This document shows, piece by piece, positions 11,144 to 20,142 of a stretch of 64,000 nucleotides of DNA; the first letter of the stretch is position 1, and every line of letters begins with the position of its first letter. Under the pieces are notes generated by a model. The model was not told where the DNA came from and made no database searches. It saw only the letters and a program-made list of their open reading frames with translations. The DNA lies in contig NZ_LMUQ01000073.1 in assembly GCF_009765865.1 (NCBI RefSeq), positions 218,111-282,110 on the forward strand, in the 5' to 3' direction. The DNA is from Acidisoma sp. L85. GTDB lineage: Bacteria; Pseudomonadota; Alphaproteobacteria; Acetobacterales; Acetobacteraceae. The position numbers and the translations under genes were made by a program.

Positions 11144-12349
11144 ATGGATATCGCAGAACTAACTGCGGAACAGTTCACGAGCCGCGAGGGGCCTCCCTTC
11201 GACACCGATCACCTCGATCGGCTGATGGATGAGGCCGGCCTTGACGTGCTGGTCATAAACAGCAAGCACAACGTTCAGTATCTGCTTGGCGGCTATCGCT
11301 TTTTCTTCTTCGATGCGATGGATGCCATCGGGGTGAGCCGGTATCTTCCCGTCATCGTCTACGCCAAGGGGAGGGCGCAGGATTCCGGCTATATCGGCAA
11401 TACCATGGAGTCCTATGAGCGGGATCTGGGCAAGTTCTGGATGCCCTCCGTTCAGACCAAAAGCTGGACCAGCCAGACCTCTGCGGAACTCGCCGTCGAT
11501 CACATCCGGAAACTGGGTCTTGAGACCAGGCGGATCGGCGTGGAGATGGCGTTCTTGCCCGCCGATGCCTTCCTAGTCCTTCAGAATGGACTGCCTGGCG
11601 CGAAGTTCGCGGATGCTCTGTTGCCGCTCGAACGCCTCCGTGCGGTCAAGAGCCCGAGGGAGCTGAAGCTCCTGCGGGAAGCCTCGGAGAAGGTCGTGGA
11701 CTCGATGATGGCGGTGATCTCCACCCATGGGCCAGGCAGCTCGAAACGGCAGATGGTCGAAGCCCTCAAGCGTGAGGAAGTCGCCCGCGGAATGACCTTC
11801 GAATACTGTCTGATTACTGCCGGCCAGAGCCATAACCGCGCGCCCTCCGATCAGATCTGGCAGCAGGGCGAAGTCATGTCGATCGATTCAGGCGGGAACT
11901 ACAAGGGCTATATTGGCGATGTCTGTCGCATGGGCATTCTCGGCGAACCCGATTCGGAACTGATCGATCTGCTCGGTGAGATTGATGCCATCCAAATGGC
12001 GGCTCGCCAGCCCATCAAGGCGAAGGCTCGCGGCGGGGATGTGTTTTCGCCCGCCCTCGCGATTCTCGATCGCTCGCTGCACAAAGCCTACACCCACTTC
12101 ACTGCCCACGGCATGGGCATCATCAGCCACGAAGCCCCTCGGCTTACTAGCAACGGCTTCGTGCCCTATCCCGGGTACGACGAGGACCGCCCGCTTCAGA
12201 CCGGTATGGTGATTTCGATTGAGACCACGATGCTGCATCCCACCCGGGGCTATATCAAGCTCGAGGACACCGTCGCCGTCACCGAGACCGGGTGGACTGG
12301 CTTCGGCGACGGGGGCCGAGGCTGGAATCGCGGCGGGGCGGCGAAGTAA
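11144..12349 (+). CDS. M24-family metallopeptidase (Xaa-Pro peptidase/creatinase-like)
   Basis: A 401-residue protein with an N-terminal creatinase-like domain (about 20-165) and a C-terminal pita-bread domain. The five metal ligands are visible: Asp248 in SIDSGG, Asp259 in GDVCRMG, His322 in AHGMGII, Glu360 in SIETT and Glu374 in KLEDT. The family cleaves Xaa-Pro bonds or hydrolyses creatine. The start at 11144 has GGAG 8 nt upstream; an ATG 24 nt earlier is possible. The substrate is undetermined, and the gene stands alone, convergent with the diguanylate cyclase. Confidence 0.85.
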   Translation: MDIAELTAEQFTSREGPPFDTDHLDRLMDEAGLDVLVINSKHNVQYLLGGYRFFFFDAMDAIGVSRYLPVIVYAKGRAQDSGYIGNTMESYERDLGKFWMPSVQTKSWTSQTSAELAVDHIRKLGLETRRIGVEMAFLPADAFLVLQNGLPGAKFADALLPLERLRAVKSPRELKLLREASEKVVDSMMAVISTHGPGSSKRQMVEALKREEVARGMTFEYCLITAGQSHNRAPSDQIWQQGEVMSIDSGGNYKGYIGDVCRMGILGEPDSELIDLLGEIDAIQMAARQPIKAKARGGDVFSPALAILDRSLHKAYTHFTAHGMGIISHEAPRLTSNGFVPYPGYDEDRPLQTGMVISIETTMLHPTRGYIKLEDTVAVTETGWTGFGDGGRGWNRGGAAK

Positions 12350-12385
12350 CACTTAGGATGGCGGGGAAGCCTCCGCCGGCTTTGG

Positions 12386-13324
12386 TCAGGCGTTCTCGTT
12401 TTTCGGAGCTCCTCCGAATGCCTCCGCGTTCGCTGCTTCGTCAGAGACGACGATCCGGTCCCGACCACTCTCTTTCGCAGCGTAGAGTGCTCGGTCCGCC
12501 CGCTCGATCAAGGTTTTGACGTCGGCTGAAGGCGTCGACGGGAGAGCCGCGACGCCGATGCTGACAGTGACGATGCCGCTCGCTGAGTTTTCATGCGGAA
12601 TGGCAGAGCCGCGCACGGCTGCCCGGATCGCATTCGCGACGACAAGTGCGCCCTGCTCATCCGTATCCGGCAGAAGAACCGCGAATTCCTCCCCGCCGTA
12701 GCGCGCCGCCAGGTCAGTGGGCCTCTGCAGCGTTGCACGGAGCGTTGCCGCGATCCGTCGAAGACAACCGTCGCCCGCGTCGTGTCCATAGTGATCGTTG
12801 AAGGCCTTGAACGAGTCTACATCGATCATGAGCAAGGCGAGGCCACCATTCATGCGGTTCGCGCGAACGACCTCGCTGCCGATGGAGCGGTCGAACTGAC
12901 GTCGGTTCGAAATGCCAGTCAAGCCATCGACCAGGGCCAACTGCTGCAACGAATTCGCCATCCCATTGAAGGTTGTCGCGAAGATATGCATCTCCTTCAT
13001 TGGGATCTTATCGAGATCGACGCGCGCATCCAGCTCCCCGCGTGACAGGCGAGAGGCGGTAGCAGCCAGATGCCGCATCGGCTGCAGAACCCGCAACTCC
13101 GCCAGCCAGCCAACGACCGAGATAGCGATCCCGAATGCCAGTAGGGCAACGGCGAGAATGATGGCTATCTCGTGCCTGGCGTCCTGGACCGCGCTTTCTC
13201 CCGCCAAGCCGGTGGTATGAAAGGCGAGTGAGTAGCGGGAAGCCGACTCCAGCACGAGCAGACAGAACAACGGCAGCATCGCGATGCCCACAAGCACCAT
13301 AAGCTTGCCGCGAAGATTCAACAT
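12386..13324 (-). CDS. membrane diguanylate cyclase (HAMP-GGDEF)
   Basis: 312 residues: TM1 at about 7-25, a short periplasmic loop, TM2 at about 52-74, a HAMP-like linker at 75-128 and a GGDEF domain at 130-300. The active-site motif is GGEEF at 210-214 with MIDVDSFKAFND upstream, so the enzyme should make cyclic di-GMP from GTP. The product-inhibition I-site RPTD (201-204) is intact, five residues before GGEEF, so feedback control is expected. The periplasmic part is only about 25 residues, so there is no obvious sensor domain. Confidence 0.92.
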   Translation of the reverse strand: MLNLRGKLMVLVGIAMLPLFCLLVLESASRYSLAFHTTGLAGESAVQDARHEIAIILAVALLAFGIAISVVGWLAELRVLQPMRHLAATASRLSRGELDARVDLDKIPMKEMHIFATTFNGMANSLQQLALVDGLTGISNRRQFDRSIGSEVVRANRMNGGLALLMIDVDSFKAFNDHYGHDAGDGCLRRIAATLRATLQRPTDLAARYGGEEFAVLLPDTDEQGALVVANAIRAAVRGSAIPHENSASGIVTVSIGVAALPSTPSADVKTLIERADRALYAAKESGRDRIVVSDEAANAEAFGGAPKNENA

Positions 13325-13721
13325 GCGCAGGGTTCCAAAAAGCCATCACCGAATCCCTCACCTTAACCCAGGTCGGCGCGACCAGCGAACCACGTTTCAC
13401 TTCAAAAGACGCGTTCCAAATAAAAATTTGGACCAACTGTGAATTCATTGGCGAAGTTATTGAAAGCACGGACTGCCCAGTGATGTCATTCGAGCAAAAT
13501 CTCTAGCCGACTGGGAATCGCTAGCCACCAATCATCAAAAAATCGGAAGATCTGGTGATCGAGAAGCGTTCGTATAGCGCAACATCCGCGGATATGACTG
13601 CAAGCAAGCGGACTCGCCTTCCCCGGTATCGAAGCGAGAAAACTATAGGCAAATCTTAGTTAGCGTGGGAAGGTTGCCGGCAAGAGACCAAAAATACATC
13701 ACTGCACCGGTCATTAAATAA
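13325..13721. other. intergenic stretch, likely promoter region
   Basis: About 400 bp of lower GC than its surroundings between the diverging diguanylate cyclase and beta-helix protein genes. It must hold both promoters. I found no convincing box, long repeat or small gene in it. Confidence 0.4.
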
Positions 13722-16661
13722 ATGGGGAGCCTCGTCTTGACGGCACTTACCGTAACGAATTTGAACGACTCCGGCACTGGCTCTCTGCGCGCCGCCATTG
13801 TGGCTGCAAACGCTGCCCCGATCGGAACTCAGTCAACGATCGATTTTGCCGTCAGCGGAACCGTTGCGTTGCAGAGCGATCTTCCTCCGATCGCGCGCAG
13901 TGTCGTCATCGACGCGACCACCGCACCGGGCCATCAAACGGGTGGAGCGCCCAGCGTCGAACTCAATTGCAACGGCAATGCGGGTCTTGTTTTCGCGCCG
14001 GGTTCGGACAATTCGCAGCTTCTCGGTGTCGCCTTGGGCGATGCTTCGGGCAATGGCGTCACTTTAGATTCCAGCGCCATCACACTCGCGGGAAATTATA
14101 TTGGTCTGAACCTCCAGGGAACGGCTTTCGGCAACGGCGGAGACGGTATCCACGTCTCCGCCACTTCAGCCAACGATATAATCGGTTCGAATCCAACCGC
14201 CGCCTCTGGCGTAATTTCCAATGTCGTCTCCGGAAATGCCGGAAACGGAATAGTTCTCGATGGTTCCTTCGGCAATACCTTGGTCAATAACTACATCGGA
14301 ACGGACCCCACCGGCACCAAAGCAATCGCGAATGGCGGCAACGGCGTTTGGGTGACGGGCGCATCCCACGGCAACACAATCGGCGGAACAGCCTTTACCG
14401 ATACCGCAACCGGCGCGGTCAATAACCCGACCGGCGACAAGGGATCCGTCCCCGCGGTTTTCGTCGTGCCGCCACTTGGGAATCTCGTGTCTGGCAATGG
14501 CGCGAACGGCATCCTTATCGACAACAATTCTCAGAACAATGTACTAAACGGAAATTTTGTCGGCACCACCGCCGACGGTGATTCAGCGCTCGGGAATGCG
14601 TTGGACGGCGTCGCCATCAACGGGGCCAACAACAATTCTCTGATTGGCTGCCAGTTCGTCAACAACCCGTTCGTCTACTACAATGTCCTAAGCGCGAACG
14701 GTGGGAACGGTCTTCACGTCACTAACTCGGACAACGTCACAGTTCAGGCCAATTTCTTCGGAATTGGCGCCAATAATACCACGGTAATCGGAAATGCGCT
14801 GAACGGCATCCTTGTTGATGGTAGTTCTAAAAACACCCAGGTCGGCGGCGTCATTCCCTTGGGGAATGTCTCGGCCGGCAATGGGCAGAACGGCATAGAG
14901 GTCGCGGGAACCGCCAGCGGCTTCACGACCTTCAACACCTTCGGTGGCTTGCTGGCGTTCAAAGGCGCCGCGCCGAACGGCAATGATGGGCTCCTCATCA
15001 CCTCGACCGGCGGCGGCCAGTTGAGCCGAACAAATGTTTTCTCCGGCAATGCCAATAACGGCATCGAAATCGGTGGGAACGCTTCTGGTGTCACGGTTGA
15101 TCCGGATATCGTGGGCCTCACGACGGATGGAACCGGGCTGCTTCCCAATAGAGGGAACGGCGTCGTGCTCGATGGCACGGCTCACGACAACATCATCGGT
15201 GGTGATCTGGGTTCCGTCATCCCGGAAAATCTTTTCTCCGGCAATGACGGCTATGGCCTCGCGATTCTGAACCAGGCCCATGACAATCAGGTCCTCAATA
15301 CCTGGGTTGGGGTCGATGCTCTCGGCACTGTGCCGGATGGCACGTCGCCGCAATCCTTTGGCAATCAGCTGGGCGGCATCCTGGTCGGCGATACGGCAAT
15401 GGGCAATATCATCGGCGGCACCGCGCCCGGAGGCGAGCCCGTTGCTGATGTGGTGAGCGGTAACGTCGGCAACGGCATCACCCTGGCGAGTAGCACAAGC
15501 TCAACCGAGATAACTAACGACATCATCGGATTCGGTTCCGACGGCATAAAGCCCGTCCCGAACACCGGCGATTCCATTGCTACGAACGCGAGCACGAACA
15601 ACACCATCTCCAACAATCTGGTGTTCGCCGGAAACACCTTGGAACCCTTCGTCTTCAGCGGCGGAGGCGGCCTTGAATCCTTCGCCAACGCCTCCTTTGG
15701 CGACCAATCGGTCTTCTACGCCGGCTCGGGTCCGCTTCCCGACCCAGCCACATCTGGCAATGGCACCCTCGTCATCAACGGAAGCGGTTCCGATATCACG
15801 GTGCCGGGTGGGTATTCGGCCATCTATGATGAGGTCGGCAACGATACCATCACCGGCAGCGGCAATCTGAGCATCTATTTGCAGGGCGATCTTTCGATCG
15901 GCACCGACTTCAGCACGGGCTCAGGGGCGGACACCATCTTCGCGGGCGGTGCCGATACGATCACGGGCGGCTTGGGCAACAGCAGCGTTATCACAAACGG
16001 AAACAACTCCGTTGTCGGAGGATCCGGCTCCATCACGGTCGACGATACGTCGGGGAACAATCTTTCCTTCGTGGGCGGCAGTGGTGCCGCTTCGGTTATC
16101 GGTGGCGCCGGGAATTCCACGCTCTTCGGAAGCACAGGATCCAGCGCGACATTCCTCGCGGGCGGATCCGGCAACAGCACACTAATGGGCGGTTCGGGAA
16201 CAGGCGCATCGACGATCGGCGGCGGCAACAACGTCACGGCCTTCGCATCCGGCAACGGACCGGCGACGCTCACCGCGGGAACCGGCAGTTCCCTGCTGAA
16301 CGGAACGACTGGCACGGGAAACGAGCTCGTCAGCACAAACCCGCTCGGCAACAGCGGCTCCGCCCTTATCGGGCTGAACGCGGCGGCCGACACCGTCGTT
16401 GGGGGCAGCGGCAACTCGACAATCGTGGGCGGCGCCGGGCCAGACACCTACGCATTCCTGTCGGGTCATGCGGGAGGCACAGCGACGATCCTCGGCTTGG
16501 CGGATGGCGACATAATCGCCTTCGGTGGCTATGAAAATGCCGCGGGTGGGACGGCCAACCCCATTCAGACGGAAACGGTTGTCGATGGCAGCGATCAGAT
16601 CAAACTGACGGATGGAACAACGATCAACCTGACGGGGGTCAACCACACTCTCTTCACCTAG
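13722..16661 (+). CDS. large exported-type right-handed beta-helix / glycine-rich repeat protein
   Basis: A 979-residue protein with two repeat zones. Residues about 10-640 hold many loosely repeated units such as GNGGDGIHV, GNAGNGIVLDG and NNYIG, spaced as in parallel beta-helix (pectate-lyase-like) proteins. The opening TVTNLNDSGTGSLRAAI is common in large bacterial surface proteins. Residues about 700-900 switch to Gly/Asn/Ser-rich units (GGSGNSTLMGGSG, GADTIFAGGADTI) resembling degenerate RTX repeats. The end, GPDTYAFLSGHAGGTATILG onward, resembles type I secretion C-termini. No N-terminal signal peptide is seen, which supports type I export, but no transporter is encoded nearby. No catalytic site is recognisable. 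The ATG at 13722 lacks a clear ribosome site. Confidence 0.8.
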   Translation: MGSLVLTALTVTNLNDSGTGSLRAAIVAANAAPIGTQSTIDFAVSGTVALQSDLPPIARSVVIDATTAPGHQTGGAPSVELNCNGNAGLVFAPGSDNSQLLGVALGDASGNGVTLDSSAITLAGNYIGLNLQGTAFGNGGDGIHVSATSANDIIGSNPTAASGVISNVVSGNAGNGIVLDGSFGNTLVNNYIGTDPTGTKAIANGGNGVWVTGASHGNTIGGTAFTDTATGAVNNPTGDKGSVPAVFVVPPLGNLVSGNGANGILIDNNSQNNVLNGNFVGTTADGDSALGNALDGVAINGANNNSLIGCQFVNNPFVYYNVLSANGGNGLHVTNSDNVTVQANFFGIGANNTTVIGNALNGILVDGSSKNTQVGGVIPLGNVSAGNGQNGIEVAGTASGFTTFNTFGGLLAFKGAAPNGNDGLLITSTGGGQLSRTNVFSGNANNGIEIGGNASGVTVDPDIVGLTTDGTGLLPNRGNGVVLDGTAHDNIIGGDLGSVIPENLFSGNDGYGLAILNQAHDNQVLNTWVGVDALGTVPDGTSPQSFGNQLGGILVGDTAMGNIIGGTAPGGEPVADVVSGNVGNGITLASSTSSTEITNDIIGFGSDGIKPVPNTGDSIATNASTNNTISNNLVFAGNTLEPFVFSGGGGLESFANASFGDQSVFYAGSGPLPDPATSGNGTLVINGSGSDITVPGGYSAIYDEVGNDTITGSGNLSIYLQGDLSIGTDFSTGSGADTIFAGGADTITGGLGNSSVITNGNNSVVGGSGSITVDDTSGNNLSFVGGSGAASVIGGAGNSTLFGSTGSSATFLAGGSGNSTLMGGSGTGASTIGGGNNVTAFASGNGPATLTAGTGSSLLNGTTGTGNELVSTNPLGNSGSALIGLNAAADTVVGGSGNSTIVGGAGPDTYAFLSGHAGGTATILGLADGDIIAFGGYENAAGGTANPIQTETVVDGSDQIKLTDGTTINLTGVNHTLFT

Positions 16662-16726
16662 CTCCGATCTCGGTAGCACCGGGCAATCATCTCTCAACGA
16701 CTGCTACCCAAATCGAGAAATCGCCG

Positions 16727-17515
16727 ATGATTCTGTTTCCACCACTCATCTCCCTGATCATCCTGCTTATCATCTTCGGCGGCGCGCTGGTCGGCATGCT
16801 GATCGCGCGTCGCCTGCCTGAACAGCATCTCAGCAGCGAAACAAAAGCTGTTATCACTACCTCCATGGCGGTCGTGGGAACCATGTCGGCTTTGGTCATC
16901 AGTCTATTGATCTCGAGCGCCAATACGTCGTTTTCGGCACGCAACGCGGAAGTCGCACAGTTGTCGACCGATATCATCAGAATGAACAGTTTGCTCGTCC
17001 GCTATGGACCCGCAGCCGATCCCGCCCGTCAGGCTCTGCAACAATATGCCGCGATGACCTACCACGACCTTTTCGCACGAAGAGAGGGTAGGAAGACGAC
17101 AGTTGAAAACGCTTCAACGGACAAAGTGTTGGAGCAAATTCAGGATCGTATTCTGAATCTCAAGTCCGGCGACAGCCGCCAGCAATGGCTGGCCTCGCAA
17201 GCGCTCCAACTCGCCGCCGATGTCAGCGCTGCGCGATGGTTACTGGTGCAGGAGGAGGTGAGTTCCTTTCCATTGCCATTCCTCGGCGCGGTCATCCTTT
17301 GGCTAACCGTCCTATTCGCGAGCTACGGTCTGTTCGCACCCAGAAATGTCACAGCGCTCGTCGCCATATTTCTCTGCGCATTCGCGGTCGCGGCGGCGGT
17401 CAAGCTGATCCTTGATATGGACACACCTTTCGCGGGTGGCATCCGGCTGTCGGCTCCCCCGATCCGAATATCAAGTGACCCGATACGCCACGCAATCGAA
17501 CTTCTAGGCAAGTGA
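16727..17515 (+). CDS. DUF4239 (bestrophin-like) membrane protein
   Basis: A 262-residue membrane protein. Two hydrophobic segments near the N-terminus (about 3-25 and 40-63) and two near the C-terminus (about 188-235) flank a soluble, helical middle. The DMDTPFAGGIRLSAPPIR segment near the C-terminus is typical of DUF4239. Function is unknown; the fold is thought to be bestrophin-like, so a channel role is only a guess. It is followed within 6 bp by a small exported protein gene. Confidence 0.75.
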   Translation: MILFPPLISLIILLIIFGGALVGMLIARRLPEQHLSSETKAVITTSMAVVGTMSALVISLLISSANTSFSARNAEVAQLSTDIIRMNSLLVRYGPAADPARQALQQYAAMTYHDLFARREGRKTTVENASTDKVLEQIQDRILNLKSGDSRQQWLASQALQLAADVSAARWLLVQEEVSSFPLPFLGAVILWLTVLFASYGLFAPRNVTALVAIFLCAFAVAAAVKLILDMDTPFAGGIRLSAPPIRISSDPIRHAIELLGK

Positions 17516-17520
17516 GTGTC

Positions 17521-17859
17521 ATGAATAAAAGCCGCAAGCTGATCTCTTTTGAAAACCGGCATTTCGCCGTCACGGCACTCGGAACCTTGTCGCTTATCAC
17601 GATCGTCGTCTTGGCGGCCGCTCGGCCGCTTCCGGCTTTCGCCGACGCCGCAAGCGCCGATGCCTGTGCCACGACACTCTCGCCACCATCGCAGATGATC
17701 TACCAGGCGACGGCGCCCGATATTCACAAAGGGGTCAACATAAAGGACGTGGTGACCTCCCACACGCGTCAGCTGGTCATGGATGGCAAGCTCGAATTAT
17801 CCATAGCGCGGCCCTCCGCAATGGCTGCGGCCACTTGCCTGAAGAAATTGCGGGAATAG
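17521..17859 (+). CDS. small exported hypothetical protein
   Basis: 112 residues starting MNKSRKLISF with one hydrophobic segment (about 19-38) ending RPLPAFADA, which looks like a signal peptide cut after about residue 42. The mature part is about 70 residues with two cysteines (in DACATT and ATCLKK) that could form a disulfide. I do not recognise a family. The gene sits 5 bp after the DUF4239 gene and is probably co-transcribed with it. A GTG 9 nt upstream is an alternative start. Confidence 0.6.
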   Translation: MNKSRKLISFENRHFAVTALGTLSLITIVVLAAARPLPAFADAASADACATTLSPPSQMIYQATAPDIHKGVNIKDVVTSHTRQLVMDGKLELSIARPSAMAAATCLKKLRE

Positions 17860-17902
17860 TTGATGCAGCGGTAGGGCGGCTCGCACATTCTCAGCGCTGC
17901 GC

Positions 17903-18688
17903 TTAGAATCTTTTCCAGATCCGCACGAACTCCGCCAAATCCTGGGCGTTTACATCGGATACCAGCCAATAAGTGGCCCCGTCCTGATTCCAATGCAGGA
18001 AATTATAGCCGTCGCGGCTCCCGGATGACGAGATGGGTGTGACGGCATTCGTGTCGGGCCAGGTGAACAGGTTGATGATATGCTTGCCATGCTTGTAGAT
18101 CAGCGCTGCCGCTAGGCGCCCGTCGAGATATTCAAGCCGCCCGCCGACCAAAGGGAAGCCTTTCGACGTCAGGTCCTTTACGGGTGGCGCGAACGGCAGT
18201 CGGCCGTCGAACCAGGGCTTGACCGTGTGCTGGTCAGTCGAAACCACATCCATGAGATGCCCTGGCTGAAGTGCCCGGATATGGGCTGAAACCACAGCAT
18301 CCTGTAGGGCCACTCCTCCGCTGGGAAGCAGGAGGAACAGCCCTAACGAAGCGGCGACCGCGAAGCCTGCACCGAAGGAGGCGCTGGATGCGAAAGGCAG
18401 CCGGACCTGCCAACGCGATCGCCTAGCGCGACGCGCGCTCGGCACTGGGGCGGGGGCGGCGGCCCTGATGGCGCCATCGATAGCGTCGCGCAATGCCTGG
18501 GACGCCGTGTAGCGGGGCGCCTCCTCCCGCAATCGGCGGGACAGTGCGAGTAGCTGAGCTTGCGTCTCCGCGCAGGCCGGGCAGCGCTCCAGATGGGCGC
18601 CCACGCGCGCGGCATCGGCCACCGGCAGTTCGCCATCGACATCGGCTTGGATGAGCAGTTGCATCTCGTCGCAGGTGCTATCGCTCAA
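17903..18688 (-). CDS. anti-sigma factor with zinc-finger (zf-HC2) domain
   Basis: 261 residues. The N-terminus has Cys6 and the HLERCPAC motif (His32, Cys36, Cys39), the Hx3Cx2C zinc-binding anti-sigma signature. A basic linker leads to one membrane segment at about 101-123, then a periplasmic domain of about 135 residues. It should hold the neighbouring ECF sigma factor at the membrane until a signal arrives. The start overlaps the sigma stop by 4 nt. The periplasmic part contains YWLVSDVNAQDLAEF, as in other ECF anti-sigma proteins. The signal is unknown; Cys/His zinc centres can be redox-sensitive. Confidence 0.88.
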   Translation of the reverse strand: MSDSTCDEMQLLIQADVDGELPVADAARVGAHLERCPACAETQAQLLALSRRLREEAPRYTASQALRDAIDGAIRAAAPAPVPSARRARRSRWQVRLPFASSASFGAGFAVAASLGLFLLLPSGGVALQDAVVSAHIRALQPGHLMDVVSTDQHTVKPWFDGRLPFAPPVKDLTSKGFPLVGGRLEYLDGRLAAALIYKHGKHIINLFTWPDTNAVTPISSSGSRDGYNFLHWNQDGATYWLVSDVNAQDLAEFVRIWKRF

Positions 18689-19260
18689 ACCACTTCTCCT
18701 TCAACCTGCGTGCCGAGGATCGCCTGGCGTGCCCGCCAAAGCCGCGACATGACGGTGCCGACCGGTAGGCCAATGACCTGAGCGATCTCCTTGTAGGAAA
18801 GTTCCTCCAACTCCCGGAGAACCAGACATTCACGCAACTCCACTGGCAAGGCGGAAAGGGCACGTTCGAGACTGTCGAGCCGTTCGCGATGAGCCAGCGC
18901 CTCCTCAGGATCGTCCGACGGATCCGGAATATTCAGAACAACATCGTCGTCGGCGAAGGACGACGCCCCGGCATGCCGCGTTTCGACGGTCTGCTTTCGG
19001 GCCGCAAGAGTGCTGTAAGCAGCATTGCGGACGATTTGCATGAGCCAGGCGCGCGCATCGCCGCCGCGAAACGACGGAAAGTAATTCAAAGCGCGAAGCA
19101 CGGCTTCCTGCACCACGTCCTCGGCGAGGCTCGCATCCCGCACGAGCCATCGCGCAAGATTGTTTGCGGAATCGAGGTGCGGCAATACGACTTGCTCAAA
19201 TGTCGTGCTGTCCGCAGGGCTCTTTAACCGATCGGTAGCCGGTCGCAGAGGCCACTTCAT
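18685..19260 (-). CDS. ECF-family RNA polymerase sigma factor
   Basis: With the start at 19260 the protein is 191 residues. Region 2 spans about 22-86 (DASLAEDVVQEAVLRAL and GDARAWLMQIVRNAAY) and region 4 spans about 128-178 (LPVELRECLVLRELEELSYK, then GLPVGTVMSRLWRAR). There is no region 3, as expected of ECF sigmas. GAGAG precedes the ATG at good spacing; longer starts add 43 unrelated residues. It is translationally coupled to the anti-sigma gene. Candidate target promoters lie at 20036-20063 and 21474-21501, but the gene's own upstream region lacks that motif. Confidence 0.93.
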   Translation of the reverse strand: MKWPLRPATDRLKSPADSTTFEQVVLPHLDSANNLARWLVRDASLAEDVVQEAVLRALNYFPSFRGGDARAWLMQIVRNAAYSTLAARKQTVETRHAGASSFADDDVVLNIPDPSDDPEEALAHRERLDSLERALSALPVELRECLVLRELEELSYKEIAQVIGLPVGTVMSRLWRARQAILGTQVEGEVV

Positions 19261-19469
19261 CGAACAGCTCTCGTCACCTCTATGACTCCGTTGCCGCGGA
19301 GCCGGGAAAGTCATTACAACCCCGTGGCGCCCCGAAGCCAAGGGCATGTCGAGCACTATACCGAAATATGCCCGACCTGCCCCAAACATAGACTTAGCCG
19401 TCGCCGGTGTCGAGCGGGTGGCATTGCGCAGCTACCGGCCAGCCCGCCCTATTTGCAAACAAAAGCAGA

Positions 19470-19670
19470 TCAACCTCCCATTGTATATCGGTGGCCTTCG
19501 GTTGACGTTTGCTGGGTATAGAAGGCGGTTTGAGCGGCGGCATCGCCTGCACCGGCGGTTGCGGCCGAGCCTTCGCCGGGCAAAGAAAGTTCGGATACCT
19601 GCGGCGGTCCGGACACCGCGCATCCGGCGAGTGCAACGCATACCGCAATAGCGGACAATAGTTTTCGCAT
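19470..19670 (-). CDS. small lipoprotein (66 aa)
   Basis: Starts MRKLLSAIAVCVALAGCAVSG. LAGC is a clear lipobox, so Cys17 should be acylated, leaving about 50 residues rich in Ser, Ala and Gly. There are no recognisable domains. It lies between the sigma/anti-sigma pair and a second tiny exported protein, all on the same strand, which suggests membership of the same envelope-stress set. It lacks the shared promoter motif found upstream of the other two units. Confidence 0.65.
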   Translation of the reverse strand: MRKLLSAIAVCVALAGCAVSGPPQVSELSLPGEGSAATAGAGDAAAQTAFYTQQTSTEGHRYTMGG

Positions 19671-19713
19671 GACAGATCCAATTCTGTGTAAGGAAACTAA
19701 TTCGGCAAAGCGC

Positions 19714-19737
19714 GGCGGTGACGCGAGGATCGCCGCC
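19714..19737 (-). terminator. possible stem-loop between two small exported genes
   Basis: GGCGGTGA (19714-19721) can pair with TCGCCGCC (19730-19737) with one G-T pair and an 8-nt loop. It lies downstream of the 19790-20005 gene on its strand. The following tract, GCTTTGCC, is only weakly T-rich, so this call is tentative. Confidence 0.3.
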
Positions 19738-19789
19738 GGCTTCGAGATCGGAAGAACCAGAAGGTTGTATGTATTGACCGATCTAGATA

Positions 19790-20005
19790 TTAGGCGAGAT
19801 AATCCGGTCTCTGACTTGGCATAACAACGCTGTTGCTACCTTGAGTGCTATTACCGGCAAGGTAAGTGGGGTGCTGATTCGGCAAGACAGTCTCGTTCCG
19901 CGCCTCTTTGTACGAATTGTGGCTCGAGACCGGCTGACCAGCCATCGCGACCCCCGTCATGCCGAGCGTCACCGCCGCGATAGCCGCCATCAGAATGCTT
20001 TTCAT
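19790..20005 (-). CDS. small exported protein with duplicated P-x-Q-x-P-x-YLA motif
   Basis: 71 residues. A signal peptide ends TGVAMAG (cut after about residue 22). The mature part is about 49 residues and repeats one motif: VLPNQHPTYLAG at 41-52 and VMPSQRPDYLA at the C-terminus. AAGGAA precedes the ATG at good spacing. The promoter-like motif GAATAAA-N15-GTCTCT lies 31-58 bp upstream, matching the one ahead of the metallophosphoesterase-cupredoxin operon, so control by the neighbouring ECF sigma is likely. I do not recognise a family and function is unknown. Confidence 0.72.
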   Translation of the reverse strand: MKSILMAAIAAVTLGMTGVAMAGQPVSSHNSYKEARNETVLPNQHPTYLAGNSTQGSNSVVMPSQRPDYLA

Positions 20006-20035
20006 TTTGTCGTTCCTTGTATGTGTTGGTATCTA

Positions 20036-20063
20036 AGAGACCACAACGTGGCTCGATTTATTC
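20036..20063 (-). promoter_or_regulatory. putative ECF-sigma promoter (GAATAAA-N15-GTCTCT)
   Basis: On the minus strand, GAATAAA (20063-20057) and GTCTCT (20041-20036) are separated by exactly 15 nt. The predicted transcription start is about 20 nt before the ATG at 20005. The same two boxes with the same spacing occur at 21474-21501. I noticed no third copy in the window, though the search was by eye. Confidence 0.6.
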
Positions 20064-20142
20064 CGTCTATTCGAATTATTCTGCGTTTTATATAGCCGTG
20101 AGCGTAAAGAAATGCGTCCGTCAAAAGATGTGCTTGGAAAAC

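Noticed and set aside
15900-16450. Repetitive DNA in the beta-helix gene as a possible CRISPR or satellite
   Set aside because: The repeats are degenerate and follow the reading frame, so they are protein repeats and not a DNA array.
17512-17520. GTG start for the small exported protein
   Set aside because: The ATG at 17521 gives a better signal peptide start; the GTG overlaps the previous stop without a ribosome site.
17888-17908. Imperfect hairpin TTCT-AGCG/CGCT-AGAA at the anti-sigma stop
   Set aside because: Contains a mismatch and overlaps coding sequence, with no T tract; not a convincing terminator.
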